Assembly: GCA_019137195.1 (NCBI GenBank)
Contig: JAGVSR010000156.1
Coordinates: 1-42,287 of the forward strand
Length of the DNA: 42,287 bases
Origin: Alphaproteobacteria bacterium
GTDB taxonomy: Bacteria; Pseudomonadota; Alphaproteobacteria; Rhizobiales; Hyphomicrobiaceae
Direction of reading: 5' to 3'
Made by a program: the position numbers and the translations under genes. The notes under the pieces were generated by a model, which saw only the letters and a list, made by a program, of their open reading frames with translations, searched no databases and was not told the DNA's origin. This document shows positions 28,768 through 37,825 of the stretch, in pieces. Numbering within the stretch: the stretch's first letter is position 1; the number at the start of each line of letters is the position of its first letter.

Positions 28768-29157
28768 CTATTCCGCGGCCTGGCGCTGCACGCCGGGGCG
28801 CGGGCCGGTGTAGACGCAGCCCTCGCGGCAGCTATCGCGGTGGATCTCGATCTGGGTCAGGCCCGGCACGCGGTTGTCGAGGCGCTCCCACAGCCAGATG
28901 GCGATACGTTCGAGCGTGGGGGCCGGCAGGCCCTCGATGTCGTTCAGCATGCGGTGGTCGAGGGCGTCGCGGCTCTCCTCGAGCGCGGCCGACAAGTCGT
29001 CGAAATGGAACACGAGGCCGGTATTCGGCGAGGGCTCGCCCTCGATCCAGACGCGGGCACGGAACGAGTGGCCGTGGACCCGCGAGTTGGGGTGCCCCGG
29101 AGGAGCCGACGGCAGGAAATGGGCTGCCTCGAACAGAAACTCGCGGTAGATGCGCAT
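28768..29157 (-). CDS. queD: 6-carboxy-5,6,7,8-tetrahydropterin synthase homologue lacking the usual Cys
   Basis: This converts dihydroneopterin triphosphate to CPH4 in preQ0 synthesis. 129 residues from the ATG at 29157; an in-frame TTG at 29166 is an alternative. The zinc ligands His13, His28 and His30 are present (AAHFLP, VHGHSF), as are the DH pair in LDHRMLND and the C-terminal CREGCVYTG. The position of E. coli Cys27, in GHKCGRLHGH, is Asn24 here (GHPNSRVHGH). So the usual catalytic Cys is missing, although the operon context is fully queuosine. It is either a natural variant using another residue or a changed activity. It precedes queF by 6 bp. Confidence 0.9.
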   Translation of the reverse strand: MRIYREFLFEAAHFLPSAPPGHPNSRVHGHSFRARVWIEGEPSPNTGLVFHFDDLSAALEESRDALDHRMLNDIEGLPAPTLERIAIWLWERLDNRVPGLTQIEIHRDSCREGCVYTGPRPGVQRQAAE

Positions 29158-29301
29158 GGGGCTCAATTAGGCCGTCTCGGCCGATACGGCAACAGACACG
29201 GCCACCGGCATCAGCATCCGGCAGCCGACTTTTTGTCACGGCAGGCGCGGTTTTCTCACCCCGCGTCCGGGAAGAAAGGGGAACGAGCCGCCGATTGCCG
29301 C

Positions 29302-29922
29302 CTAGGGTATGCCGAGGATCTTGTGGGTCTGAAGCGAAAGCCGCCATTCGGGGTGGGCGAGGCACCAGGCGACGGCAAGCGCCGTGTTGCGGTCGCGGTC
29401 GGGGCCATCCAGCGGCTGCAGGAAGCGGAACGTGAAGTCCATGGCGGCGAGATCGGCGGGGGCGAGGCCCGGCTGCGGGTAGACGAGCTTCAGCTCGTCG
29501 CCGGAAAGTTGCACCACGGCGGTGCCGGCCTTGGGGCTGACGCAGATCCAGTCGATCTCCTCGGGAACCCTGATGGTGCCGTTGGTCTCGATGGCGACCT
29601 CGAAATCGCGGGCGTGGAGCGCGTCGACGAGCGGCTGGTCGACCTGCAGCATGGGCTCGCCGCCGGTCAGAACGGCGAAGCGATGATCGTGTCCCTCGGG
29701 CCAGGCCGCGAGGATGGCGTCGGCGAGCTCGTGCGCTGCCTCGAACCTTCCGGCGTCGGCGCCGACGAAATCCGTGTCGCAGAAGGTACATTGGGCCTTG
29801 GCCCGGTCCTCCTCGCGCCCGCTCCACAAATTGCAGCCGGCGAAGCGGCAGAACACGGCCGGCCGCCCCGCATTCGCGCCCTCGCCTTGCAGCGTGTAGA
29901 AGATCTCTTTGACGGCGTACAT
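29302..29922 (-). CDS. queE: 7-carboxy-7-deazaguanine synthase, radical SAM
   Basis: This converts CPH4 to 7-carboxy-7-deazaguanine by an SAM-radical ring contraction. The 206-residue protein has the QueE-specific cluster motif C-x14-C-x2-C: Cys30, Cys45 and Cys48 (AGCNLWSG...QCTFCDTDF). The LQGEG at 11-15, the LTGGEP SAM-binding motif and ETNGT are typical. It starts at the ATG complementary to 29920-29922. It lies upstream of queD on the same strand with a 144-bp gap, so it may share a transcript or have its own. It diverges from yhhQ. Confidence 0.96.
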   Translation of the reverse strand: MYAVKEIFYTLQGEGANAGRPAVFCRFAGCNLWSGREEDRAKAQCTFCDTDFVGADAGRFEAAHELADAILAAWPEGHDHRFAVLTGGEPMLQVDQPLVDALHARDFEVAIETNGTIRVPEEIDWICVSPKAGTAVVQLSGDELKLVYPQPGLAPADLAAMDFTFRFLQPLDGPDRDRNTALAVAWCLAHPEWRLSLQTHKILGIP

Positions 29923-29934
29923 GTGCGCGGGGCT

Positions 29935-30006
29935 AGGTTCCAGGTTCTCGAGCCAGGGATTTGATGATCCTGGTTGCTAGTCCCTAGAGCCAAGCGCCTG
30001 GAACCT
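29935..30006. repeat. 72-nt multi-branch inverted repeat in the queE/yhhQ spacer
   Basis: AGGTTCCAGG (29935-29944) and CCTGGAACCT (29997-30006) form a perfect 10-bp closing stem. Inside it are a hairpin CCAGG...CCTGG and a small CTAG-TCC-CTAG hairpin, and TTCT can pair with AGAG across them. It ends 16 bp before the yhhQ ATG. It could be a structured leader, a regulator site or a palindromic repeat element. It does not match the preQ1 riboswitch consensus that I know. Confidence 0.5.
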
Positions 30007-30022
30007 CAAGCGAGACGAACTC

Positions 30023-30733
30023 ATGACACACCGGCCCGACCGCACCTACCGCTATCTCGACCTCGTCATGGTGGCGTTCGTCGTCGTGCTCGTGTGCTCC
30101 AACTTGATTGGACCGGCCAAGGCGGCGACCCTCGACCTGCCGGTCCTCGGTGCGGTTACGTTCGGCGCCGGCGTTCTCTTCTTTCCGATCTCCTACATTT
30201 TCGGCGACGTGCTGACGGAGGTCTACGGATATGCGCGGGCCCGTCGCGTGATCTGGGCCGGATTCGCCTCCCTCGCGTTCGCCAGTGTCATGGCCGCGGT
30301 CGTGGTTGCGCTGCCGCCGGCACCCGGCTGGCCGAACCAGCAGGTCTACGAGATCGCATTCGGCAACGCGTGGCGGGTTGCAGGGGCTTCGATGCTCGCA
30401 TATTTCTGCGGCGAGCTCGTCAACTCCTACGTGCTCGCGAGGATGAAGGTCGCAACCGAGGGCAAATGGATGCGCACGCGCTTCGTTGCCTCGACGGTCG
30501 CCGGCGAGGCTGTCGATAGCGTGCTGTTCTATCCGCTGGCGTTCTGGAGCTCGGGCATCATGCCAAACGAGCTCGTGATGACGCTGGTCGTATCACAGTT
30601 TGTGACCAAGACGCTGGTCGAGATTTGCTTCTTGCCGGTAACGACGCGGGTCGTCACCTGGCTGAAGCGGGCAGAGAACGAGGACGTCTACGACCGCGGC
30701 ACGGATTTCAATCCGTTCAGGCTCGGCACGTGA
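30023..30733 (+). CDS. yhhQ: Queuosine precursor transporter (YhhQ / vitamin uptake transporter family)
   Basis: A 236-residue inner-membrane protein with about six hydrophobic segments. It carries the family-defining stretch FFPISYIFGDVLTEVYGYARARRVIW, with the conserved DxLTEVYG, and later ARMKVATEGKWMRTRFVAST. Family members in E. coli import preQ0/preQ1 for queuosine salvage. Its place among queC-D-E-F supports this substrate. It starts at the ATG at 30023 after an AAGCGAGACG leader, and ends 12 bp from the convergent queC stop. The organism can therefore probably both make and scavenge the precursor. Confidence 0.92.
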   Translation: MTHRPDRTYRYLDLVMVAFVVVLVCSNLIGPAKAATLDLPVLGAVTFGAGVLFFPISYIFGDVLTEVYGYARARRVIWAGFASLAFASVMAAVVVALPPAPGWPNQQVYEIAFGNAWRVAGASMLAYFCGELVNSYVLARMKVATEGKWMRTRFVASTVAGEAVDSVLFYPLAFWSSGIMPNELVMTLVVSQFVTKTLVEICFLPVTTRVVTWLKRAENEDVYDRGTDFNPFRLGT

Positions 30734-30745
30734 CGTGCCGGGGAC

Positions 30746-31474
30746 TTATGGTCCGGGGTGGGAGGGGCTCGAGACCTGCTCGCGCCACCGCTTCCAGCCC
30801 TTGGCCCTCAGCTCGCACGCCGGGCAGGTGCCGCACCCGTAGCCCCACGGATGCCGGTGCGTGCGCTCGCCCAGGTAGCAGGTGTGGGTCTCCTCGACGA
30901 TGAGCGAGACGAGACCGTCGCCGCCGAGCTCGTAGGCGAGCGCCCAGGTGCCGGCCTTGTCGACGGTCATGAGCGGCGTCGCGATGGCGACCGACCGGTC
31001 CATGCCGAGCGAGATGGCCGTTTCGAGCGCGTCGAGGGTGGCGCGGCGGCAGTCGGGGTAGCCGGAAAAGTCCGTCTCGCACATGCCGCCGACGAGAGTG
31101 CCGATGCTGCGCCGGTAGGCGAGAGCGGCGGCGTAGGTGAGGAAGAGAAGGTTGCGACCCGGCACGAAGGTTGTCGGAAGGCCCGAGGCTGCGAAGGAGA
31201 TCTCGCTGTCGCGCGTCAGCGCCGTGTCGCTGATGGCGGCGAGTGCTGGCAGGTCGAGGACGGTGTCGGCGCCGAGACGACGGCCGGTCGGCAGCAGGCT
31301 CGCGATCTCACTGAGCACGATCTCGCGCTGGGCCATCTCGACGGCATGGCGCTGGCCATAGCGGAATCCGATCGTCTCCACGGCCTCGAAGTGCGAGAGC
31401 GCCCACGCTAGGCAAACGGTGCTGTCCTGCCCGCCGGAGAAGAGAACGAGTGCCGCGCCGGTTGTCACGCTCAC
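30746..31474 (-). CDS. queC: 7-cyano-7-deazaguanine synthase
   Basis: This makes preQ0 from carboxy-deazaguanine, ammonia and ATP. 242 residues. The PP-loop SGGQDSTV lies near the N-terminus, with [11 protein letters not shown] next. The C-terminal zinc site is formed by the Cys of THTCYLGER and the cluster CGTCPAC. The minus-strand frame is open to 31795, but that part is antisense to the GFA gene. Homology begins at [13 protein letters not shown], and the GTG complementary to 31472-31474 overlaps the TGA of the upstream GFA gene (GTGA), suggesting coupled translation. A second in-frame GTG lies two codons on. Confidence 0.95.
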   Translation of the reverse strand: MSVTTGAALVLFSGGQDSTVCLAWALSHFEAVETIGFRYGQRHAVEMAQREIVLSEIASLLPTGRRLGADTVLDLPALAAISDTALTRDSEISFAASGLPTTFVPGRNLLFLTYAAALAYRRSIGTLVGGMCETDFSGYPDCRRATLDALETAISLGMDRSVAIATPLMTVDKAGTWALAYELGGDGLVSLIVEETHTCYLGERTHRHPWGYGCGTCPACELRAKGWKRWREQVSSPSHPGP

Positions 31475-31821
31475 AGGCTCTTGCCGTCGAAATGGCTTGG
31501 CTTCAGGCTTTCGAGGTCGACGCCGTCGAGGCAGCGCACGTTGATCGCTACGCCCTCGCCGCCATCGGGCTGTGTGGCGCGGGCGAAGGAGCGGATGCCG
31601 CAGGTCGAGCAGAAGAGGTGGTGAATGATCTTCTTGTTGAACTGGTAGTCGGTCAACGCGTCGGCGCCCGAGACGAGCTTGAACTTGGAGCCCGGCACGA
31701 AGGTCAAGATCGAGCCAGTCTTCTCGCAGATCGAGCAGTTGCAGACCACGGTTTGAGAGAGATCGGCGTCGACCTCGAAGCGGACTTTCCCGCAATGGCA
31801 GCCGCCGGTGTAGATAGCCAT
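31471..31821 (-). CDS. GFA-family (glutathione-dependent formaldehyde-activating-like) zinc protein
   Basis: A 116-residue cytoplasmic protein with the GFA/CENP-V fold. Cys ligands occur as [11 protein letters not shown] near the N-terminus, CNCSICEK in the middle and [10 protein letters not shown] in the second half, enough for the two zinc sites of this family. I choose the ATG complementary to 31819-31821, with an AAGGGAG ribosome site, over the slightly longer frame to 31839. Its stop overlaps the queC start by four bases, so it is the leading gene of a queC operon. Glutathione-dependent formaldehyde chemistry is the family name only; few members have that activity shown. Confidence 0.9.
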   Translation of the reverse strand: MAIYTGGCHCGKVRFEVDADLSQTVVCNCSICEKTGSILTFVPGSKFKLVSGADALTDYQFNKKIIHHLFCSTCGIRSFARATQPDGGEGVAINVRCLDGVDLESLKPSHFDGKSL

Positions 31822-33611
<1,790 letters not shown>

Positions 33612-33682
33612 GAGGCGGCAGCCGGCCGACGTCGCTGTCCGACACCCTGAGGATCGGCGCCGTTGCTTGGCCATTCTCCGGG

Positions 33683-33710
33683 GCCGACGGGTTGGAAACA
33701 ACCCGCCGGC
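33683..33710 (+). terminator. GNRA-capped hairpin after eno
   Basis: GCCG-A-CGGGTTG, loop GAAA, CAACCCG-C-CGGC: a 7-bp stem capped by a GAAA tetraloop and extended by four more pairs past one mismatch. No T-tract follows. It may stabilise the eno mRNA 3' end or act with the next hairpin in termination. Confidence 0.4.
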
Positions 33711-33742
33711 ATATGGCCGATCCACAAATTGAACGGCCCTTT

Positions 33743-33773
33743 ACCCGCCTTTAACCGCGGCGGGGGTAGTTTT
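33743..33773 (+). terminator. Candidate intrinsic terminator of eno
   Basis: CCCGCC (33744-33749) pairs with GGCGGG (33759-33764) over a 9-nt loop, followed after GGTAG by TTTT. It is a short but plausible terminator between eno and ftsB. Confidence 0.4.
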
Positions 33774-33823
33774 GTCTCGTTCCCGGATCTCATCACGCGT
33801 AACGACGAACAAGACCACGAAAA

Positions 33824-34150
33824 GTGCTGCGTCATCCCATACATGATCGGCGATCGAGGCTCACGCAGCTTCCTGTTGTGCTTGGCTGCATTCTCCTGAC
33901 GGCCTACTTCGCTCATCACACGTTCTATGGACGCTACGGCCTCGAGGCACGCAACCGATTGATGGAGAGGTCCCAGCTGTTGGACTTCGAGATCAAGAGC
34001 CTCGAGGCCGTGCGTTCGAGGCTCGACCGCGACGTCGCGCTTCTGACGCCTGACCGTCCCGATCCCGACATCGTCGACGAGACCGCGCGCGAGCTGCTCG
34101 GCTATGCGCGTCCGGAAGATCGCCTCATCCTGAGGACAGGCCGGCCTTAG
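33824..34150 (+). CDS. ftsB: Septum formation initiator (FtsB/DivIC family)
   Basis: A small bitopic cell-division protein that links FtsL and FtsQ in the divisome. 108 residues from a GTG at 33824. A short basic cytoplasmic segment comes first, then one membrane helix (LPVVLGCILLTAYFAHHTFYG, roughly 16-36). A periplasmic coiled coil follows (NRLMERSQLLDFEIKSLEAV ... LDRDVALL), and a C-terminal tail with ETARELLGYARPEDRLIL, the typical FtsB ending. The position between eno and pdhA is the usual alphaproteobacterial one and supports the call. No good ribosome site precedes the GTG, so the exact start is uncertain. Confidence 0.88.
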   Translation: MLRHPIHDRRSRLTQLPVVLGCILLTAYFAHHTFYGRYGLEARNRLMERSQLLDFEIKSLEAVRSRLDRDVALLTPDRPDPDIVDETARELLGYARPEDRLILRTGRP

Positions 34151-34379
34151 CCGCTGCCCCCGCCGGCCCCGCGCCGGGCCGCTGCACCGCACAACGACGA
34201 TTACCTGTTGGCAGGGGGCCGCTGGCCCACATTCGCCTTTCTCGTCGGGCATCGCGTGCTAAGGATGGCGGCCGAGGCCTGTTCGCACGTCGTCAACGGA
34301 GTTCGGAGGGGCCAATTGGCCTCGCGCGTCGTAGGTCGGGAACCTCGTCGTCCCGATCGCGCTCAACCGGAGTTGCAAG

Positions 34380-35327
34380 TTGCGGGAGAACTTCTGCGGC
34401 GACATCCATGCCGGCATCGCCTTCACACCGAAGGAGGAAATCGCCGCGTATCGGGGGATGCTCACCATCCGCAGATTCGAGGAGAAGGCCGGCCAGCTCT
34501 ACGCGCTGGGCTCGGTCGCAGGCCCGTGCCTGCTGTCGATCGGCCGTGAAGCGGCGATCGTCGGTATCGATATGGCAGCGGGAGCGAACGATCTCTTCAT
34601 TACCGGGCCTCGCTGCCACGGCCACCTCATCGCCAGGGGAACCGAGCTCGAGACCATCATGGCCGAGCTCTTGGGGCTAGAGACTGGCCTGTCGGGCGGC
34701 AGCGGAGGATCGGTCAGGATGCAGGATCCGGCGCGGCGCTTCTACGGCGGCCATCCGGCCGGCGGCACCCACGTCCCGCTCGCCGCTGGCCTCGCACTCG
34801 CGTGCCGCCGCCGCGGCTCAGACGCGGTGACGCTCTGCTCTCTCGGCGACGCCGTGGCGTTGAGCGGGCAGACGTTCGAGACGCTGCGCCTTGCGCAGGA
34901 GCTTGGCCTCAGGGTTCTGTTCATCGTCGACAACAACGCGGCCGCGGACCCGGGAGGCACTGACGGAGCGCCGTCGCTCGCCGACATCGGCGCGCATTTT
35001 GGTATCCAAGGTGTGAGTGCCGACGGCATCGATGTGCGCAAGGTCCGCGCGGCCGGCCGGCGGGCGATCGAGTCCGTCCGGACGAGCGGCAGCCCTCTGG
35101 TGCTCGAGCTCATGACCTATCGTTATCGCGGTCATGCGGAGCCGGAGGTCGGTGTCCGCCCGGGCCAGCGCGAGGATCAGGACCCCATCGCCAAGGCGCG
35201 CCGTCGGCTGCTCGAGGACCGCGTCATGGGCGAGGACCAGCTGGCCGGCCTAGAGAAGGAGGTCCGCGATGCCGTCGCGGGCGCCGTCCAGGCGGCGAGA
35301 GCCTTGCCCGGCCGGGCGGTCGCCTGA
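34380..35327 (+). CDS. Pyruvate dehydrogenase E1-alpha-like protein, degenerate ThDP motif
   Basis: 315 residues of the two-chain E1-alpha fold. RGMLTIRRFEEKAGQLYALG, IMAELLG, FYGGHPAGGTHVPLAAGLALA and TYRYRGH all match PdhA. But the ThDP/Mg motif GDG-(x)n-NN reads GDAVALSG (156-163) with NNAAAD at 185-190. The Gly of GDG, the following A-x-N pattern and the Tyr two residues after the metal-binding Asn are lost. GPRCHGH keeps the Arg and HGH but not the usual Tyr. It starts at a TTG at 34380 with CGGAG eight bases upstream; no better start exists. It sits where pdhA normally does, 11 bp before the E1-beta partner. It may be a retained pseudo-enzyme or have a changed reaction. Confidence 0.85.
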   Translation: MRENFCGDIHAGIAFTPKEEIAAYRGMLTIRRFEEKAGQLYALGSVAGPCLLSIGREAAIVGIDMAAGANDLFITGPRCHGHLIARGTELETIMAELLGLETGLSGGSGGSVRMQDPARRFYGGHPAGGTHVPLAAGLALACRRRGSDAVTLCSLGDAVALSGQTFETLRLAQELGLRVLFIVDNNAAADPGGTDGAPSLADIGAHFGIQGVSADGIDVRKVRAAGRRAIESVRTSGSPLVLELMTYRYRGHAEPEVGVRPGQREDQDPIAKARRRLLEDRVMGEDQLAGLEKEVRDAVAGAVQAARALPGRAVA

Positions 35328-35338
35328 GAGTTCGAGAC

Positions 35339-36736
35339 GTGAGCGCCCCTTCGATGCCGAACGAGATCCTGATGCCGCAACTGCCCTCCCGGGAGGAAGG
35401 GCGCCTCGCCCGCTGGCACGTCTCCGAAGGACAGCTGGTCGCCCCGGGCGACGTCATCGCCGAGATCGAGACCGACACGGCGACGCTCGAGATCGAGGCC
35501 GCTGGCGAAGGACGCATCGGACGCATTCTCGTGCCGGCCGGTCGCGCCGTTGTTCGGGCAGCAACCCCGCTCGCGACCGTGCTTCGTGTCGAGCAGCCGG
35601 CCGAGCGTCTCTCACGGCCGGCCCCGGCTGCCGAGCGTGCCGTCAGCGAGCCAGCGGAGGACGCAGGCCGCATCGGTGCAGACGGCACCGCGAGCGGCCC
35701 CTCTCGGCCTCACGCCGGCATGGCCAAGAGCATGGAGCCGCCGCGCGGCCATGGCTGGCAGGTGGCGCCGGCGAGTGGCGGCAGTCTGCGCCAGACGACC
35801 TATCGCGAGGCGCTGCGCGACGCCCTTGCCGAGGAGATGCGGCGTGACCCGTCGGTCATCGTCATCGGTGTCGGCGTGGCCCAGAACGCGGGCGCTCCGG
35901 AGGTGACACAAGGGCTCGTGGACGAGTTCGGCGCAGGCCGCGTGATCGAGGTGGCGCCGCTCGTCGAATCCTACACCGGGCTCGCTGTCGGGGCGGCCAT
36001 GGGCGGCTTGAAGCCGGTCGTCGTCTACCCGTCGTGGGTCAAGGCGGTGCCGGCGTTCCGGCAGATCATGACCTCGGTGGCTGGCGCGCTGCGCGCGTCC
36101 GGTGGTCGTTTCGAGCTGCCGATCGTATTCCGGGCTCCGCTCGTCGGCGAGCAGGTCGAGGAGGGCGCGGCGGCGCCCGGCGTCACGGCGTGGCTCGCGG
36201 CCATCGACCAGGTCAAGATGGTGGCGCCGGTGACACCCGCGATCGCCAAGGGCGTGCTCAAGGCGGCTGTGCGCGATCCGGGTCCCGTCGCTATCATCGA
36301 GTACCAGGATCTCTACGAGAGCCGCGGTGAGGTGGCGGACGATGCCGACGCGCTCGTCGCACTCGGCTCGGCGAGGATCGTGCAGCCGGGAGACGGTCCT
36401 ACCATCGTCGCCATGGGATCGGCGGTCGCACCGTCCGAGGCGGCGGCCGCGGCCCTCGCCGCGCGTGGCGTGGCGGCCGAGGTGATCGATCTCATGTCGC
36501 TCTCGCCCATCGACTGGGAGGCGATCGTCCGGTCGGTCACCCGCACCGGCCGTGTCGTCGTCGCAGCCGGAACCGAGCTCGAAGGCGCGATCGGCGCCAA
36601 AGTGGTGGCCGGCGTCGCGACGCGGACCTTCGATGCCCTCGCGGCAGCGCCGCGGCAGGCGCCGCCAACCGAGACGGACATCGTTGCTGCCGTGATGTCG
36701 TGCCTCGCGGACGCCGCAGGGAGAATCAGGTCTTGA
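35339..36736 (+). CDS. Lipoyl-E1-beta fusion like PdhB, lacking lipoyl-Lys and catalytic residues
   Basis: 465 residues. Residues 1-~85 are a lipoyl domain, ~86-147 a Pro/Ala linker, and ~150-455 an E1-beta transketolase-type domain (TYREALRDALAEEMRRD, VGAAMGGLKPVV, AKGVLKAAVRDPGPVAIIEY, AEVIDLMSLSPIDWEAIV). The lipoylated Lys of ETDKA is Thr47 (ETDTATLE). The GEEVA motif, whose Glu activates ThDP, is GVGVA at 177-181. The AAQHSQ active-site loop is replaced by GAAAPG. The family's FMTFNF and MPYAANLE segments are also gone. The fold is retained but the chemistry of a normal PdhB should not be possible. GTG 35339 or ATG 35354 is the start. Operon with the E1-alpha-like gene; no pdhC or lpd follows. 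Confidence 0.85.
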   Translation: MSAPSMPNEILMPQLPSREEGRLARWHVSEGQLVAPGDVIAEIETDTATLEIEAAGEGRIGRILVPAGRAVVRAATPLATVLRVEQPAERLSRPAPAAERAVSEPAEDAGRIGADGTASGPSRPHAGMAKSMEPPRGHGWQVAPASGGSLRQTTYREALRDALAEEMRRDPSVIVIGVGVAQNAGAPEVTQGLVDEFGAGRVIEVAPLVESYTGLAVGAAMGGLKPVVVYPSWVKAVPAFRQIMTSVAGALRASGGRFELPIVFRAPLVGEQVEEGAAAPGVTAWLAAIDQVKMVAPVTPAIAKGVLKAAVRDPGPVAIIEYQDLYESRGEVADDADALVALGSARIVQPGDGPTIVAMGSAVAPSEAAAAALAARGVAAEVIDLMSLSPIDWEAIVRSVTRTGRVVVAAGTELEGAIGAKVVAGVATRTFDALAAAPRQAPPTETDIVAAVMSCLADAAGRIRS

Positions 36737-37069
36737 CCTGGTTCGCCACGGTTCGGCCGGTAGGGCAGGCCGAGGTGTCCGTGCGCACGTAATGGAGGCT
36801 GGGGTCAGCGCACCGCCGATCACGGCGCAGTGTCGAAACCACACCCTGCCTGTCGAGCCCCTGAGATTGCCGGTTGGCTTTGGGCTCGCCCGCGCTGCCC
36901 TGCGCGCAGGTGTGACAAAAATGGCGACGGAAGGTTGCTCATCCACAGATTCGGCCCTGTCAACAGCCGCTCCTCAACAATCTGCTGGCGCCAACTGCTT
37001 GATTGCTGGCCACTCCGCCCGTCAGAACGGCATAGATGGAACGCGTCAGGGCTCCTGGGGGACGGACTA
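36737..37069. other. 333-bp intergenic region before lipoprotein pair
   Basis: No supportable gene; frames crossing it do not resemble proteins. It lies where pdhC would be expected. It should hold the promoter of the first lipoprotein gene, but I cannot pick out a convincing -35/-10 pair. One near-match to a DnaA box (TCATCCACA) is present and is probably chance. Confidence 0.4.
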
Positions 37070-37561
37070 ATGGCTCAGCATAAATTCATTCTCGGCATCG
37101 CGCTTGCGGCCGGCCTGCTCTCGGCCTGCTCGAGCGACAGCACGCTTCTCGGCTCGCCGCTGACGACCTCGTCGGTCGATCCGGCACAGGCGAAGGTGGC
37201 GAACGGCACCAAGATCGACCCCGCTTGCATCCAGCTCGCCACTCGCATCGACGCGCTGCGCAAGGAAGGCGTCGTCGAGCGCGTCGAGCAGGCCTCGACC
37301 GGCAAGGGCAAGACCGTGCAGGTGAAGCGCGAGAGCTTGGCCAAGATGGCCGAGCTTCAGAAGGCGAATGCCGATTTCCAGTCGAAGTGCTCGACGATTC
37401 CGATGGCGACGGCGTCGGCCGCTTCCGCAGCACCGGCCGCCCCGGCAGCCAAGCCCGCTGTAGCAGCCGCCGCCGCACCCGCCGCCAAGCCGGCGACCAC
37501 CGCTGCGAAGGTGAGCAGCGCGACGGCTCAGCCGGCCGCCGCGACCGTCGGTCAGCCCTGA
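37070..37561 (+). CDS. Small lipoprotein with Ala/Pro-rich C-terminus
   Basis: 163 residues. Residues 1-19 form a type II signal peptide with lipobox LLSAC, so lipidated Cys20 anchors the mature chain, probably in the outer or inner membrane. Residues ~54-105 form a helical module bounded by Cys (PACIQLATRIDALRKEGVV ... NADFQSKC). The rest is a low-complexity Ala/Pro/Lys tail that may cross the periplasm or bind peptidoglycan. The ATG at 37070 has GGGGGA upstream; the longer frame from 36830 has no such support. The Cys-bounded module is shared with the next gene. No named family recognised. Confidence 0.75.
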   Translation: MAQHKFILGIALAAGLLSACSSDSTLLGSPLTTSSVDPAQAKVANGTKIDPACIQLATRIDALRKEGVVERVEQASTGKGKTVQVKRESLAKMAELQKANADFQSKCSTIPMATASAASAAPAAPAAKPAVAAAAAPAAKPATTAAKVSSATAQPAAATVGQP

Positions 37562-37591
37562 GCCACATCAGCTCGGATATCTGAGCGTTAG

Positions 37592-37627
37592 AACGGGCGT
37601 AGCGCGTTGCGCAGGCGCCCGTTTTTT
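37592..37627 (+). terminator. Intrinsic terminator
   Basis: AACGGGCG (37592-37599) pairs with CGCCCGTT (37616-37623), with an inner GCGC/GCGC helix. The T-tract 37622-37627 continues from the right arm. It is the clearest rho-independent terminator in the window and ends the first lipoprotein gene. Confidence 0.8.
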
Positions 37628-37825
37628 CGTCAGGCAATGCCACCACGCCGTGCATCGGCCGGGCACAAGCCTGTGACGACGGGATGGCCTGCTGCCGTCC
37701 GGCCACACTTCCACCTCGGGGGGTTGCGAAAGTGGAGGCTGTGTGATCAACAAAGGCCAGCAAAGCCAGGGACGAGACGGATCGGGAGCCCAGCCGGTCC
37801 TTCTGTGACGAGGAGAGCCATTCAG

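Noticed and set aside
28160..30022. preQ1 riboswitch ahead of the que genes
   Set aside because: I found no sequence with the preQ1-I pattern (C-rich stem plus A-rich tail) in these spacers; the inverted repeat at 29935-30006 has a different architecture.
34380..36736. Simple pseudogene status for the E1 pair
   Set aside because: Both frames are full length with no stop or frameshift, the operon spacing is kept and structural segments are conserved, so retention under selection is more likely than recent decay.
36949..36957. TCATCCACA, one mismatch from a DnaA box
   Set aside because: Single, isolated near-match with no AT-rich region or further boxes, so no origin is supported.
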